The translations under genes were made by a program, and so were the position numbers. From Actinoallomurus purpureus (GTDB lineage: Bacteria > Actinomycetota > Actinomycetes > Streptosporangiales > Streptosporangiaceae): a DNA stretch of 64,000 nt. Under the pieces are notes generated by a model, which did no database searches, was not told the origin of the DNA, and was given only the letters and a program-made list of their open reading frames with translations. The DNA is taken from positions 1 through 64,000 of the forward strand of contig NZ_JAMXMY010000002.1 in NCBI RefSeq assembly GCF_024055795.1, in the 5' to 3' direction. Positions 49,210-58,388 of the stretch are shown here, piece by piece (the stretch's first letter is position 1; the number at the start of each line of letters is the position of its first letter).

Positions 49210-49641
49210 ATGGTCACCAGGCAGATGACGATCCGGGTGTTCGGCGGCACGGCCGTCGCGGGGGCCCTCCTGCTCAGCGCCGCGTGCGGCGGCGGCAGCG
49301 ACAAGGCCTCGGCGCAGAGCGGCGGGCAGGCCGGCCAGCGCGGCGGCCCGAACTCCAGCGCGATGACCGCCTACCGCCAGTGCATGGAGAAACAGGGCGT
49401 GAAGATGGTCGGCCGCGGCCCCGGTGGGCCGGGCATGGGCGCGCCGAGCGGCAGACCGAGCGGCAGACCCTCGGGCACGCCCACCGCCAGGCCGTCGGGA
49501 CGCCCGAGCGGCATGCCCACGATGTCCGCCGCGCAGAAGAAGGCCGCCCAGGCCTGTGCCTCCCTCCGCCCCAGCGCCGGCCCCGGCGCGCCGGGCGGTC
49601 AGCCGGGCGGCCAGAACGGCGGAAACCAGCCCGGCTCCTGA
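49210..49641 (+). CDS. small lipoprotein of the export operon
   Basis: 143 residues. Lipobox LSAAC (Cys26), a single Cys in YRQCMEKQGVKM and another in QACASLRPS that could pair, and a Pro/Ser/Gly-rich middle with GRPSG repeats. ATG 49210 follows AAGGAG. Placed 34 bases after the OB-like gene with the same polarity, so it is likely the last gene of the operon. No function known. Confidence 0.72.
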   Translation: MVTRQMTIRVFGGTAVAGALLLSAACGGGSDKASAQSGGQAGQRGGPNSSAMTAYRQCMEKQGVKMVGRGPGGPGMGAPSGRPSGRPSGTPTARPSGRPSGMPTMSAAQKKAAQACASLRPSAGPGAPGGQPGGQNGGNQPGS

Positions 49642-49681
49642 TCAGTAGGGTGCGACCAGGTGCTCCCTGAGCGCTCGCCGG

Positions 49682-50836
49682 CTACTTGTCGATGTCGCCG
49701 ACGACGAAGAACATCGAGCCCAGGATGGCGATCATGTCGGCGACGAGGTGGCCGGGCAGCATCTCGGTGAGCACCTGGATGTTGTTGAACGACGCCGACC
49801 GCAGCTTCAACCGCCACGGGGTCTTCTCGCCGTGGGAGACGAGGTAGTAGCCGTTGATGCCGAGAGGGTTCTCCGTCCAGGCGTACGTGTGGCCCTCCGG
49901 CACCTTCAGCACCTTCGGCAGCCGTACGTTGATCGGCCCGGGCGGGAGCTCTTTCAGCCGCGCGACGCAGGCGTCGGCGAGGTCCAGTGAGGCGTGCACC
50001 TGGTCGAGCAGGCACTCGAACCGGGCCAGGCAGTCGCCCTCGGTGCGGGTGACGACCCGCAGCACGTCCTTCAGCTCGCCGTAGGCGAGGTACGGCTCGT
50101 CGCGCCGCAGGTCGAAGTCGACGCCGGAGGCGCGGGCGATGGGGCCCGACACGCCGTACTGCTCGATCTGCTCGCGGGTCAGCACGCCGACGCCGCGCGT
50201 GCGGGCCCGGAAGATCTCGTTGCCGCTGATGAGCCGGTCGAGGTCGCCGATGCCATGCCGCACCCCCGCGACCGCGTCGGTGACCCGGCCGAGCCACCCG
50301 GCGGGCAGGTCCTCCTTCAGGCCTCCCACCCGGTTGAACATGTAGTGCATCCGGCCGCCGGAGATCTCCTCCATGACGCGCTGCAGCTGCTCGCGCTCCC
50401 GGAACGAGTAGAAGATCGGGGTGATCGCACCGATCTCCAGGGGGTACGAGCCGAGGAACATGAGGTGGTTGAGGACGCGGTTCAGTTCGGCCAGGAGCGT
50501 CCGCGCCCAGACCGCGCGTACGGGCACCTCCATGCCCAGCATGCGTTCGACCGCCAGGACGACGCCCAGCTCGCTGGCGAACGCCGACAGCCAGTCGTGC
50601 CGGTTGGCGAGCATGATGATCTGCCGGTAGTCGCGGACCTCGAACAGCTTCTCCGCGCCCCGGTGCATGTACCCGATGATCGGCTCGGCGGAGGAGATCC
50701 GCTCGCCGTCGAGCGTGAGCCGCAGGCGCAGCACGCCGTGCGTTGAGGGGTGCTGCGGCCCGATGTTGAGCGTCATGTCCTCGGTGGCGAGGTCCTTGGT
50801 CCCCGCCCCCACGCCCACGATCCGCTCAGTGCTCAA
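49682..50836 (-). CDS. nuoD: orphan NADH-quinone oxidoreductase subunit D
   Basis: 384 residues. [25 protein letters not shown] and [19 protein letters not shown] are the NuoD quinone-site loops (His29, His33, Arg59). [42 protein letters not shown], and the C-terminal [17 protein letters not shown] are as in the family. It normally joins NuoB/C around cluster N2 of complex I. No other nuo gene is here, so it is a second copy or a paralogue. TTG 50836 follows a GAAGGCGAG site. Confidence 0.9.
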   Translation of the reverse strand: MSTERIVGVGAGTKDLATEDMTLNIGPQHPSTHGVLRLRLTLDGERISSAEPIIGYMHRGAEKLFEVRDYRQIIMLANRHDWLSAFASELGVVLAVERMLGMEVPVRAVWARTLLAELNRVLNHLMFLGSYPLEIGAITPIFYSFREREQLQRVMEEISGGRMHYMFNRVGGLKEDLPAGWLGRVTDAVAGVRHGIGDLDRLISGNEIFRARTRGVGVLTREQIEQYGVSGPIARASGVDFDLRRDEPYLAYGELKDVLRVVTRTEGDCLARFECLLDQVHASLDLADACVARLKELPPGPINVRLPKVLKVPEGHTYAWTENPLGINGYYLVSHGEKTPWRLKLRSASFNNIQVLTEMLPGHLVADMIAILGSMFFVVGDIDK

Positions 50837-50927
50837 GAAATGCTCGCCTTCTCGCTCGCTCCGGTCACCATCGTGCCACGGGTGCTCTCGCGGAACGCGA
50901 CCCAGTTGGGGTTGACTTGTCTTCACC

Positions 50928-51590
50928 ATGAACGCTGGCGATCAGTACACGAACCCTGGCGAGGCGCACGACATGCCTCCGGGCAGCCCGAGCATCCTGC
51001 CGCCCGGCGCGCCGCCCCTCCCGCAGCGGGGCCCGCTGCCTCCACCTCCCGCCCCCAGCGGGCCGTCGGGGCCCTCTCCGGTGCCCATCGGCGGCCGGGC
51101 GGAGCAGGCGTTCGATCCGCCGAGCGGGATGGCGTGGGCGCGTGTCTCGCCGCGGCTGACCTGGCACCGGCGCATCGCCGTGCTGCTGTGGGCGCTGCCG
51201 ATCACGGTCATCGGCGCCTTCGTGCTGTCCCGGACGATCGGCCTCCCCGGCGGGCTGATCTGGCTCGCCGTGGTCCTGGTCGCCTGCGCGATGAGCTGGA
51301 TCGTCGCCGAGCTGAGCTACCGGTCGTGGGGTTTCGCCGAGCGCGCCGACGACCTCCTCGTGACGCACGGCTTCTTCGTACGGCACCTCGTAGTCGTGCC
51401 GTACGGGCGCATGCAGTACGTCGACGTGACCGCCGGGCTGCTCGAACAGTGGCTGGGGGTGGCGACCGTACGCCTGCACACCGCGGCCGCGGCCACCGAC
51501 GCGCGCATCCCGGGCCTGCCCGCCCGCGACGCCGCGATCCTGCGCGACCGCCTCGCGCAGAAGGGCGAAGCGAGGTCGATCGGCCTGTGA
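50928..51590 (+). CDS. bacterial PH-domain (bPH2) membrane protein, YdbS-like
   Basis: 220 residues. A Pro/Gly-rich N-terminus (about 70 residues), two membrane helices (88-103 and 106-122: [41 protein letters not shown]) and a bPH2 domain ending [48 protein letters not shown] 50928. Its stop overlaps the next gene (GTGA), giving the YdbS/YdbT-type pair. Confidence 0.85.
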   Translation: MNAGDQYTNPGEAHDMPPGSPSILPPGAPPLPQRGPLPPPPAPSGPSGPSPVPIGGRAEQAFDPPSGMAWARVSPRLTWHRRIAVLLWALPITVIGAFVLSRTIGLPGGLIWLAVVLVACAMSWIVAELSYRSWGFAERADDLLVTHGFFVRHLVVVPYGRMQYVDVTAGLLEQWLGVATVRLHTAAAATDARIPGLPARDAAILRDRLAQKGEARSIGL

Positions 51591-53041
51591 ACGGTCCCTA
51601 CGGTCCGGGCGGGCCGCCGTACGGGCCGTCCCATGTGCCGCGCCCGCAGTTCGGGCCGCCGATGTACGGGCCACCACCGCCGGGCTACGGCCCCCCGCAA
51701 CCGTACGGGCCCCGGCCCCAGCCGCCGGTGCACTTCTCCCAGGGCGTGCACCGGCTGCACATGGCCACCGCGGTGATCAACGCGGTGGGGGTCGTGGTCA
51801 TCGCCTTCGTGCTCGGCGGATACTCGCTGCTGGTCACCCAGACCTCCGGTGGCATCGCGCTGATCCTCACCCCCCAGGTGATCGCTCGTTTCCTCATCGT
51901 GATGCTGCCGGTCAGCGGCGTCGCGGTGGCCGTCGGCTTCTGGACCTGGTGGTCGCTGAAGTTCTGGATCGCCGGAGACGACCTGGTGGTCGAGACCGGC
52001 ATCCTGCGCCGCCGCAACCGCCGGATCCCGCTGTCGCACATCCAGGCGGTCGACGTCGTACGGCCGCTCGTGTCCCGGCTGTTCGGGCTCGCCGAGGTGC
52101 GGGTGGAGCTGGCCGGCGGCGACCAGGCCGAGACGAAGTTCCGCTATCTCGGGCGGCCGATGGGCGAGCAGCTGCGGGCCGAGCTTCTGGCCCGGGCCGC
52201 CGGGCTGCCGGGCCACACGCCCGAGGCGCCCGAACGCCCGTACTGGCGGGTGGGGTTCGGTGCGCTGCTGAGCTCGCAGCTGATGAAGCTGCCCGTCATC
52301 GGGGCCCTGCTGCTGTTCGTGGGCCTGCTGGTGTTCGGCTTCACCTTCGGTGAGCTCGGCGTGCTGGCCGCCGCGCTCCCGGTGCTGCTCGGCCTGGCCC
52401 GCGGCGTGATCGCGCCGCTGGTCATGCACACCAACTTCACGGCGGCCCTGTCCCCGGACGGCCTGCGACTGCGGTACGGCCTGATGGAGACCCGGATGCA
52501 GACCGTGCCGCCGGGCCGGGTGCAGGCCGTCCGGGTCGTGGAGCCGCTCCTGTGGCGCGGCAACGGCTGGGCGCGCATCGACGTCACGGTCGCCGGCTAC
52601 GTCGGAGACCGGCAGGCGCTGTCGTCGGTGCTGCTGCCGGTGGCGCCCCGGCACGTCGCCATCCAGATGGTCAGCCTGGTCTTCCCGGGGACGAACGCCG
52701 AGGCGGTGCCGCTGCTGCCCGCGCCGCGCTCGTGGCTGGCGCCGTTCGGCATGGGCGAGGCCGGCACCGACGACGCGGTGTTCGTCACCCGCCGGGGCCG
52801 GGTGTGCCGGCGGCTCGACGTGATCGCTCACGCGCGGGCGCAGAGCGTCCGTCTCACCGCCGGCCCGCTGCAGCGGCTGCTCGGGCTCGGCACCGTCCAC
52901 ATCGACGCGCCGCCCGGCCCCGTCCAGGTCGCCGCCGAGAACCGCGAGCTCGGCGAGGCCCGGGCGATCGTGGAGTCGGCGGCCGGGCGGGCCGACCGGG
53001 CCCGCGCGACCGACATCAGCACCGAACGGTGGGCCCGGTGA
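51587..53041 (+). CDS. bPH2-domain membrane protein, YdbT-like
   Basis: 484 residues. A Pro/Gly/Tyr-rich N-terminus (PYGPGGPPYGP repeats), two membrane helices (60-85, 105-125), a first bPH2 (DLVVETGILRRRNRRIPLSHIQAVDVVRPLVSRLFGLAEVRVELAGG), a hydrophobic pair (235-275), and two further bPH2 copies (LRLRYGLMETRMQTVPPGRVQAV; FVTRRGRVCRRLDVIAHARAQSV). With the upstream protein it forms a pair known in Bacillus to affect envelope or antimicrobial resistance. Its stop overlaps the P450 start. Confidence 0.85.
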   Translation: MNGPYGPGGPPYGPSHVPRPQFGPPMYGPPPPGYGPPQPYGPRPQPPVHFSQGVHRLHMATAVINAVGVVVIAFVLGGYSLLVTQTSGGIALILTPQVIARFLIVMLPVSGVAVAVGFWTWWSLKFWIAGDDLVVETGILRRRNRRIPLSHIQAVDVVRPLVSRLFGLAEVRVELAGGDQAETKFRYLGRPMGEQLRAELLARAAGLPGHTPEAPERPYWRVGFGALLSSQLMKLPVIGALLLFVGLLVFGFTFGELGVLAAALPVLLGLARGVIAPLVMHTNFTAALSPDGLRLRYGLMETRMQTVPPGRVQAVRVVEPLLWRGNGWARIDVTVAGYVGDRQALSSVLLPVAPRHVAIQMVSLVFPGTNAEAVPLLPAPRSWLAPFGMGEAGTDDAVFVTRRGRVCRRLDVIAHARAQSVRLTAGPLQRLLGLGTVHIDAPPGPVQVAAENRELGEARAIVESAAGRADRARATDISTERWAR

Positions 53042-54228
53042 ACGACTACGCCCCGGGGTCGCCGGCCTTCGTCGCCGACCCGTACCCCGCCTTCGACCGC
53101 CTGCGCCGCGAGTCGCCGGTCCTCTTCCACGAGCCGACGGACCAGTGGGTCATCACGCGGTACGCCGACGTCAACGCGCTGCTGCGGGACCGGCGGCTCG
53201 GCCGGACGTACCTCCACGTCGCCACCGACGAGGAGTTCGGCCGGGAGCCGCAGCCGGAGTTCCTCGAACCGTTCTGGGACCTCAACAACGCGGGCATGCT
53301 CGACATGGAGCCGCCGGACCACACCCGCCTGCGGCGGCTGGTGTCGAAGGCGTTCACCCCGCGCATGGTCGAGGACCTGCGGCCCCGGATCCGGGCGCTC
53401 GCCGAGGGCCTCGTGGGCGGCCTCGTCGAGCGGGGCGGCGGCGACCTGGTCGCCGAGGTCGCCGAGCCGCTGCCGGTGACCGTGATCGCCGAGATGCTCG
53501 GCGTCCCGGAGGGCGATCGGCACCTGCTGCGGCCCTGGTCGGCGGACATGTGCGGGATGTACCAGCTGAACCCGTCGGAAGAGATCCAGCACGCGGCGGT
53601 GCGCGCCTCGATCGAGTTCTCCGACTACCTGCGCGACCTGTCGCGCCTGCGCCGGAAGGAGCCGGGCGACGACCTCATCAGCGCGCTCTGCCAGGTCGAC
53701 GGGCTCACCGAGGGAGAGCTGATCGGCACCTGCGTCCTGCTGCTCAACGCCGGGCACGAGGCGACCGTGAACGCCACCGGCAACTCCTGGTGGGCACTGC
53801 TGCGCAACCCCGGGGAGCTGGAGCGGTTGCGCGCGGACCACGGCCTCATCGGCACGGCGGTGGAGGAGCTGCTGCGGTACGACACGCCGCTTCCGCTGTT
53901 CGAACGCTGGGTGCTGGAGGACATCGAGGTCGGCGGGGTGCCGATCCCGCGCGGCGCCGAGGTCGCCCTGCAGTTCGCCTCGGCCTGCCGGGACCCGGAG
54001 GTGTTCGCCGACCCGGACGTCCTCGACCTGTCCCGTACGCCCAACCCGCACCTGGCCTTCAGCGCGGGCATCCACTTCTGCCTGGGCGCGCCGCTGGCCC
54101 GGGTCGAACTGGCCGAGTCGTTCCGCGCGATCCTCCGGCTCGCCCCCGGGCTGAGCCTGCGAGCGGAGCCCGAGTGGAAGCCGGGCTTCGTCCTGCGCGG
54201 CCTGCGGTCGCTTCAGGTGACCGTCTGA
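53038..54228 (+). CDS. cytochrome P450
   Basis: 396 residues, soluble bacterial class. The heme loop FSAGIHFCLGAPLARVE carries Cys348; the K-helix is EELLR; the I-helix is LNAGHEATVNATG with Ala-Gly and Thr. A DPYPAFDRLRRESPV N-terminus and SKAFTPRMVEDLRP are typical. It is a monooxygenase, substrate unknown, needing a ferredoxin that is not here. The GTG overlaps the bPH2 gene stop, so it is part of that operon. Its 3' end overlaps the convergent methyltransferase by 16 bases. Confidence 0.93.
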   Translation: MNDYAPGSPAFVADPYPAFDRLRRESPVLFHEPTDQWVITRYADVNALLRDRRLGRTYLHVATDEEFGREPQPEFLEPFWDLNNAGMLDMEPPDHTRLRRLVSKAFTPRMVEDLRPRIRALAEGLVGGLVERGGGDLVAEVAEPLPVTVIAEMLGVPEGDRHLLRPWSADMCGMYQLNPSEEIQHAAVRASIEFSDYLRDLSRLRRKEPGDDLISALCQVDGLTEGELIGTCVLLLNAGHEATVNATGNSWWALLRNPGELERLRADHGLIGTAVEELLRYDTPLPLFERWVLEDIEVGGVPIPRGAEVALQFASACRDPEVFADPDVLDLSRTPNPHLAFSAGIHFCLGAPLARVELAESFRAILRLAPGLSLRAEPEWKPGFVLRGLRSLQVTV

Positions 54229-55220
54229 CCGGCGTCCAGTACGGCGGGCACGTCGACGCCGACGGTCTGGATGAGCCATCCGAAGCTGCCCAGGCCGGAC
54301 GGGTCGATGAGCTCGGCGTCCTCGCCGGCGGCGCGCAGCGCCTGGATGTAACCGCGCGGGTCGGAGCGGGCCAGCTCGAGCGCGGGGCGCTCGCCGCGTA
54401 GTCCGAGGGCGCGCAGTGCGGCGCGCTGGGTGGTCAGCAGGGTGGCGGTCGCACCGGCGCGCCGGCCCGTCTCGCAGCAGGCGTCGAGCGCGACGTGCGC
54501 GGTGATGTCGCAGGAGCCGTCGGGCACGGGGGAGACGCAGCGGCCGTCGCGGTAGCCGGTCAGTGTGCCGTACGGCGGGCGGTGGTCCCGCTCGTGCGCG
54601 TAGTCGACGGCCAGGGCCAGACCGCCCCGCAGCCGCTCGATCACCGACCCCCACGCCGCGCAGCGATGCCGGCCGACCTCCGCGCGGTCACCCGGCTCGC
54701 GCAGCGGCCACCAGCGCTCCAGCCACTCCGTGTCCTCCGCGGCGGGCGCGGGACCCGGCAGCTCGGCGCCGGTGCGCGGGTCGACGACGACGAGACGTGG
54801 CCCGTCGCCGGTCAGCTCGACGACGTCGAGGGGCACGTTGTCGAGCCACTCGTTGGCGATGACCAGTCCGGTGATCTGGTCGGGCAGGGAGGACCGCCAC
54901 TCGATCGAATCGTTCAGCCCGTCGGGGCGCGGGGCGACCTCGACGGCGATCGGGCGCAGCCGTCCGGACAGGCCCGCCACGGGCAGGATCTCGGTCAGCA
55001 GCTCCCCGCAGCCCGCGCCCACGTCGACGAGGTCGAACCGGGGCGGGTGGCCGAGGGCGGCGTCGACCTCGACGATCAGCCGCGCCAGGGCCAGCGCGAA
55101 CCGGTGCGAGGCGTGCACAGAGGTCCGGAAGTGCGCGGCGGGCCGCTCGCCCCGCGTGTAGAACCCCTCGGGCCCGTACAGCGCCCGCTCCATCGCCGTC
55201 CGCCACCCGACCTGACTCAC
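54213..55220 (-). CDS. MidA/NDUFAF7-like (DUF185) SAM-dependent methyltransferase
   Basis: 335 residues. LVDVGAGCGELLTEILP is the SAM motif I; VIANEWLDNVPLDVVEL the family motif; LALAVDYAHERDHRP, YGTLTGYRDG and CDITAHVALDA follow as in PF02636 proteins. Human NDUFAF7 of this family dimethylates an Arg of NDUFS2. GTG 55220 is used; no strong ribosome site. The stop lies inside the P450 gene end on the other strand. Confidence 0.85.
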   Translation of the reverse strand: MSQVGWRTAMERALYGPEGFYTRGERPAAHFRTSVHASHRFALALARLIVEVDAALGHPPRFDLVDVGAGCGELLTEILPVAGLSGRLRPIAVEVAPRPDGLNDSIEWRSSLPDQITGLVIANEWLDNVPLDVVELTGDGPRLVVVDPRTGAELPGPAPAAEDTEWLERWWPLREPGDRAEVGRHRCAAWGSVIERLRGGLALAVDYAHERDHRPPYGTLTGYRDGRCVSPVPDGSCDITAHVALDACCETGRRAGATATLLTTQRAALRALGLRGERPALELARSDPRGYIQALRAAGEDAELIDPSGLGSFGWLIQTVGVDVPAVLDAGQTVT

Positions 55221-55310
55221 GCCCTGACCGTACCGCGTGCGCCTCGGGGCGGATGCCGGGTCAGACCTTCGGCTGACGCGGATCCCGATGACCGAACGTA
55301 CGCTGATGCG

Positions 55311-56516
55311 GTGTTCGCCCGTGTTCTCCCCTGGCTCCGGCGGCATCCCCGGATGCTCGACCTGCTGTGGGCACTGCCCGTCATCGCCGTCTCGTTGAGC
55401 GTCATCGAGACGTTCCTCCACCCGATCCTCCAGGGCCAGCGCCCCATCGCCTGGTCCACCTACCTGGCCCTCGTCGCCGCGATGTGCGTCCCGATGATCT
55501 GGCGCCGCCGGTGGCCGCGCGCGGTGTTCGCGGTCGTCGCGGTCGTCGCGTTCGTGCAGTGGGCGTTCAACGTCCAGGTCGGGCCGGCGGATCTCAACCT
55601 GTTCGTCATGCTGTACACGATCGCGGCCACGTGCACGGTCCGCTGGTCGGTCGCTGCGGCGGCCATTCTCGAGCTCGGCGCCGTGCTCGCCGTGTGGCGC
55701 TGGTGGGTGAACGCCGGCCAGACGTGGGGCACGCTGGTCCCCTTCACGATCTTCGTCGGGGCGATGTGGTTCTGGGGGCTGTACGTCAGTACACGGCGGA
55801 AGTACACCGCCGAGCTGGAGGAGCGGGCGAAGCGCCTGGAACGCGAACGCGACGCGCACGTGCAGGTCGCGGCGGCGGCCGAACGCGCGCGGATCGCCCG
55901 CGAGATGCACGACGTGATCGCGCACAGCGTCAGCGTCATGGTGGTCCAGGCCGACGGCGCGTCGTACATGGTGGACCTCGACCCGGCGCGGGCGAAACGG
56001 GCGATGGAGACGATCGGGGCGACCGGGCGGCAGGCGCTCACCGAGATGCGGCGCATGCTCGGCGTGCTGCGCGAAGGCGGCGACGCCGGCCCGTACGCTC
56101 CGCAGCCCGGCATCGAGCAGCTGACCGAGCTGGTCGGTCAGATCCGCTCGGCGGGGCTGCCGGTCGGCCTCACGGTCGAGGGGGTGCCCTCGGAGCTGCC
56201 CACCGCGTTGCAGTTGGCGGTCTACCGGATCGTCCAGGAGGCGCTGACGAACACCCGCAAGCACGGCGGACCCGCGGCCACGGCGGCGGTGAACCTCCAC
56301 TACGGTGATGACGCGGTGGAGATCCGCATTCGCGACGACGGCCGGGGCGCGGCCGCCGCCGATGACGGACAGGGCCACGGGCTGGTCGGTATGAGCGAAC
56401 GCGCCGCCCTGTACGGCGGGTCGGTGCGCACCGGCCCGCGACCCGGCGGCGGGTACGAGGTCTTCGCCCACCTCCCGGTGACCGAACCCCGACGAGCGGA
56501 GACGAGCGCGGCATGA
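55311..56516 (+). CDS. NarL-type (HisKA_3) sensor histidine kinase
   Basis: 401 residues. Four or five membrane helices (about 18-150) with no large external domain, a coiled linker (ELEERAKRLERERDAHV), HisKA_3 with the phospho-His near residue 200 in REMHDVIAHSVSVMVVQ, and HATPase (ALTNTRKHGGPAATAAV, IRDDGRGAAAADDGQGHGLVGMSERAALYGG). The DesK-like design suggests sensing within the membrane. GTG 55311 has no ribosome site. Its stop overlaps the regulator gene (ATGA). Confidence 0.9.
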   Translation: MFARVLPWLRRHPRMLDLLWALPVIAVSLSVIETFLHPILQGQRPIAWSTYLALVAAMCVPMIWRRRWPRAVFAVVAVVAFVQWAFNVQVGPADLNLFVMLYTIAATCTVRWSVAAAAILELGAVLAVWRWWVNAGQTWGTLVPFTIFVGAMWFWGLYVSTRRKYTAELEERAKRLERERDAHVQVAAAAERARIAREMHDVIAHSVSVMVVQADGASYMVDLDPARAKRAMETIGATGRQALTEMRRMLGVLREGGDAGPYAPQPGIEQLTELVGQIRSAGLPVGLTVEGVPSELPTALQLAVYRIVQEALTNTRKHGGPAATAAVNLHYGDDAVEIRIRDDGRGAAAADDGQGHGLVGMSERAALYGGSVRTGPRPGGGYEVFAHLPVTEPRRAETSAA

Positions 56517-57196
56517 CGGACGAGACCAGGCCGATCCGGGTGATGCTCGTCGACGACCAGGAACTCGTGCGCGCGGGTTTCCGCATGGTGCTCGACGCGC
56601 AGCCGGACCTGGAGGTCGCCGGTGAGGCCGGCGACGGTGAGCAGGCCCTGCGCGTTCTCCAGGGGACTTCGGCGGACGTCGTGCTGATGGACGTGCGGAT
56701 GCCGCGCATGGACGGCATCGAGGCCACCCGGCGGATCTGCGCGCTGCCGGACGCTCCCAAGGTGATCATCCTGACCACCTTCGACCTGGACGAGTACGCC
56801 TTCGCGGCGCTGAAGGCCGGGGCGTCCGGGTTCCTGCTCAAGGACGCCGGGCCGACGCAGCTGATCGAGGCCATGCACGCGGTGTGCTCCGGTGACGCGG
56901 TCGTCGCGCCCAGCACCACGCGCCGCCTGATCGACAAGTTCGTGCCCCACATCCCGGCCGAGGAACCGGTGCCGGACGGCAGGCTGGACACTCTGACGGC
57001 CCGCGAGCGGGAAGTGCTGGGCCTCGTCGCCAAGGGACTGTCCAACGGGGAGATCGCCGGCCGCCTGTACGTCTCCGAGGCGACCGTCAAGACGCACGTC
57101 GGCCGCGTCCTCATGAAGCTGGAGCTACGGGACCGGGTCCAGGCGGTCGTGTTCGCGTACGAGGCCGGCCTGGTCCGCAGCGGCGCGACCGACTGA
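56513..57196 (+). CDS. NarL/FixJ response regulator
   Basis: 227 residues. Receiver with acid pocket VDDQ, phospho-Asp60 in VVLMDVRMP, Thr in ILTTFD, Lys in LLKDAG. The LuxR-type helix-turn-helix is at about 158-215 (LTAREREVLGLVAKGLSNGEIAGRLYVSEATVKTHVGRVLMKL). It is coupled to the kinase; the adjacent ABC/FtsX exporter 445 bases downstream is the likeliest target. Confidence 0.95.
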   Translation: MTDETRPIRVMLVDDQELVRAGFRMVLDAQPDLEVAGEAGDGEQALRVLQGTSADVVLMDVRMPRMDGIEATRRICALPDAPKVIILTTFDLDEYAFAALKAGASGFLLKDAGPTQLIEAMHAVCSGDAVVAPSTTRRLIDKFVPHIPAEEPVPDGRLDTLTAREREVLGLVAKGLSNGEIAGRLYVSEATVKTHVGRVLMKLELRDRVQAVVFAYEAGLVRSGATD

Positions 57197-57640
57197 CGGC
57201 CCGGTCGGGCGCCGCGCACACCCGCGCCGACACCGCCCGCTATCGCCCTGGCCTGGCGTGATAAATGCCCATGTAATGGGCGCCGACGGCACGTCACTGC
57301 CTCAGCCGCCGTCCACTGAGACGACAATTTTCTCGTCTGAGTAGACGCCGTGGAAACACACGGATCCCCCCGGGACGATTTCGAGGCTGCGTGTTTCGGA
57401 AAAGAATCCGGCGCGGGCGAGGTTCGCGCCCATCGGCCGTAAGTTGCGCATCGATTTCGATCGTCGTGACGTTTCCGTCGCCGACCCGGCAGCACAATGT
57501 CCCGTACGACCGGAGTCTGATCGCGCGCGGGGCTGTGTCACCGAGAAGGCTGACGAAAGCCTCCCCTGCGGGCCGATGGCGGATCGGCGCCCGGAATCTA
57601 GCGTCGATCGCGACATTCCGCAGCGATCGAGGAGTCATCG
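57197..57640. other. 444-base intergenic stretch before the ABC exporter
   Basis: Contains a 6-bp stem hairpin GCCCAT-GTA-ATGGGC (57267-57281) that may end the two-component transcript. A minus-strand frame at 57302-57616 ends in a plausible-looking RSLEIVPGGSVCFHGVYSDEK but lacks a ribosome site and a family match, so I do not call it a gene. The region must hold the exporter promoter and probably the response regulator's site. Confidence 0.45.
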
Positions 57641-58387
57641 GTGACAAGCACCGTCGTAGGCGCTCCGCCCGCCGTCCTGGCCGAGAACGTGGTCAAGGAG
57701 TACGGCTCCGGCGAGGCCGCCGTCCGCGCCCTGCACGGGGTGAGCGTGGGGTTCGCCCGCGGCGCCTTCACCGCGATCATGGGCCCGTCGGGGTCCGGCA
57801 AGTCCACGCTCATGCACTGCCTGGCGGGCCTGGACACGGTCAACCAGGGCGCGATCCGCATCGGCGACGTGGAGATCACCCGGCTGTCGGACAAGCAGCT
57901 CACCCTGTTGCGCCGCGACCGGGTCGGCTTCATCTTCCAGGCGTTCAACCTGTTGCCCACGCTGACCGCCGAGCAGAACATCCTTCTGCCCCTGGAGCTG
58001 TCGGGCCGTACGCCGGACCGCCGGTGGTTCGACCAGGTCGTCGACACGATCGGGCTGCGCCCGCGCCTGACCCACCGGCCCAGCGAACTGTCCGGCGGCC
58101 AGCAGCAGCGGGTGGCATGCGCCCGCGCCCTCGTCAGCCGGCCCGAGGTGATCTTCGCGGACGAGCCGACCGGCAACCTCGATTCCAGGTCCGGCGCCGA
58201 GGTCCTGTCGTTCCTGCGCTCCTCGGTACGGGAGATGGGCCAGACGATCGTGATGGTCACGCACGACCCGGTGGCGGCCTCGTACGCCGACCGCGTGGTG
58301 TTCCTGCGCGACGGGCGGATCACCTCCGAGCTGCACCGGCCCACGCCGGACAGCGTCCTGGACGCGCTGAAGAGGCTGGAGTCCTGA
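57641..58387 (+). CDS. ABC transporter ATP-binding protein (FtsX/MacB class)
   Basis: 248 residues. Walker A GPSGSGKST, Q-loop FIFQAFNLLPTLTA, signature LSGGQQQRVACARALV, Walker B VIFADEPTGNLDSRS, switch His VTHDP. GTG 57641 follows GAGGAG. It pairs with the FtsX-type permease one base past its stop. The arrangement with an upstream two-component system is typical of antimicrobial-peptide or lipid II-stress modules. Confidence 0.93.
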   Translation: MTSTVVGAPPAVLAENVVKEYGSGEAAVRALHGVSVGFARGAFTAIMGPSGSGKSTLMHCLAGLDTVNQGAIRIGDVEITRLSDKQLTLLRRDRVGFIFQAFNLLPTLTAEQNILLPLELSGRTPDRRWFDQVVDTIGLRPRLTHRPSELSGGQQQRVACARALVSRPEVIFADEPTGNLDSRSGAEVLSFLRSSVREMGQTIVMVTHDPVAASYADRVVFLRDGRITSELHRPTPDSVLDALKRLES

Positions 58388-58388
58388 C

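Noticed and set aside
53038-54228. Start of a natural-product gene cluster around the P450
   Set aside because: No synthase, cyclase or peptide genes nearby; neighbours are a nuoD paralogue, bPH2 proteins and core genes.
54213-56471. A 752-residue minus-strand frame across the methyltransferase and the kinase
   Set aside because: Only the last 335 residues have methyltransferase sequence; the rest is the antisense shadow of the kinase gene.
57302-57616. A 104-residue minus-strand gene
   Set aside because: No ribosome site, no family resemblance, and it fills a region that must contain promoters.
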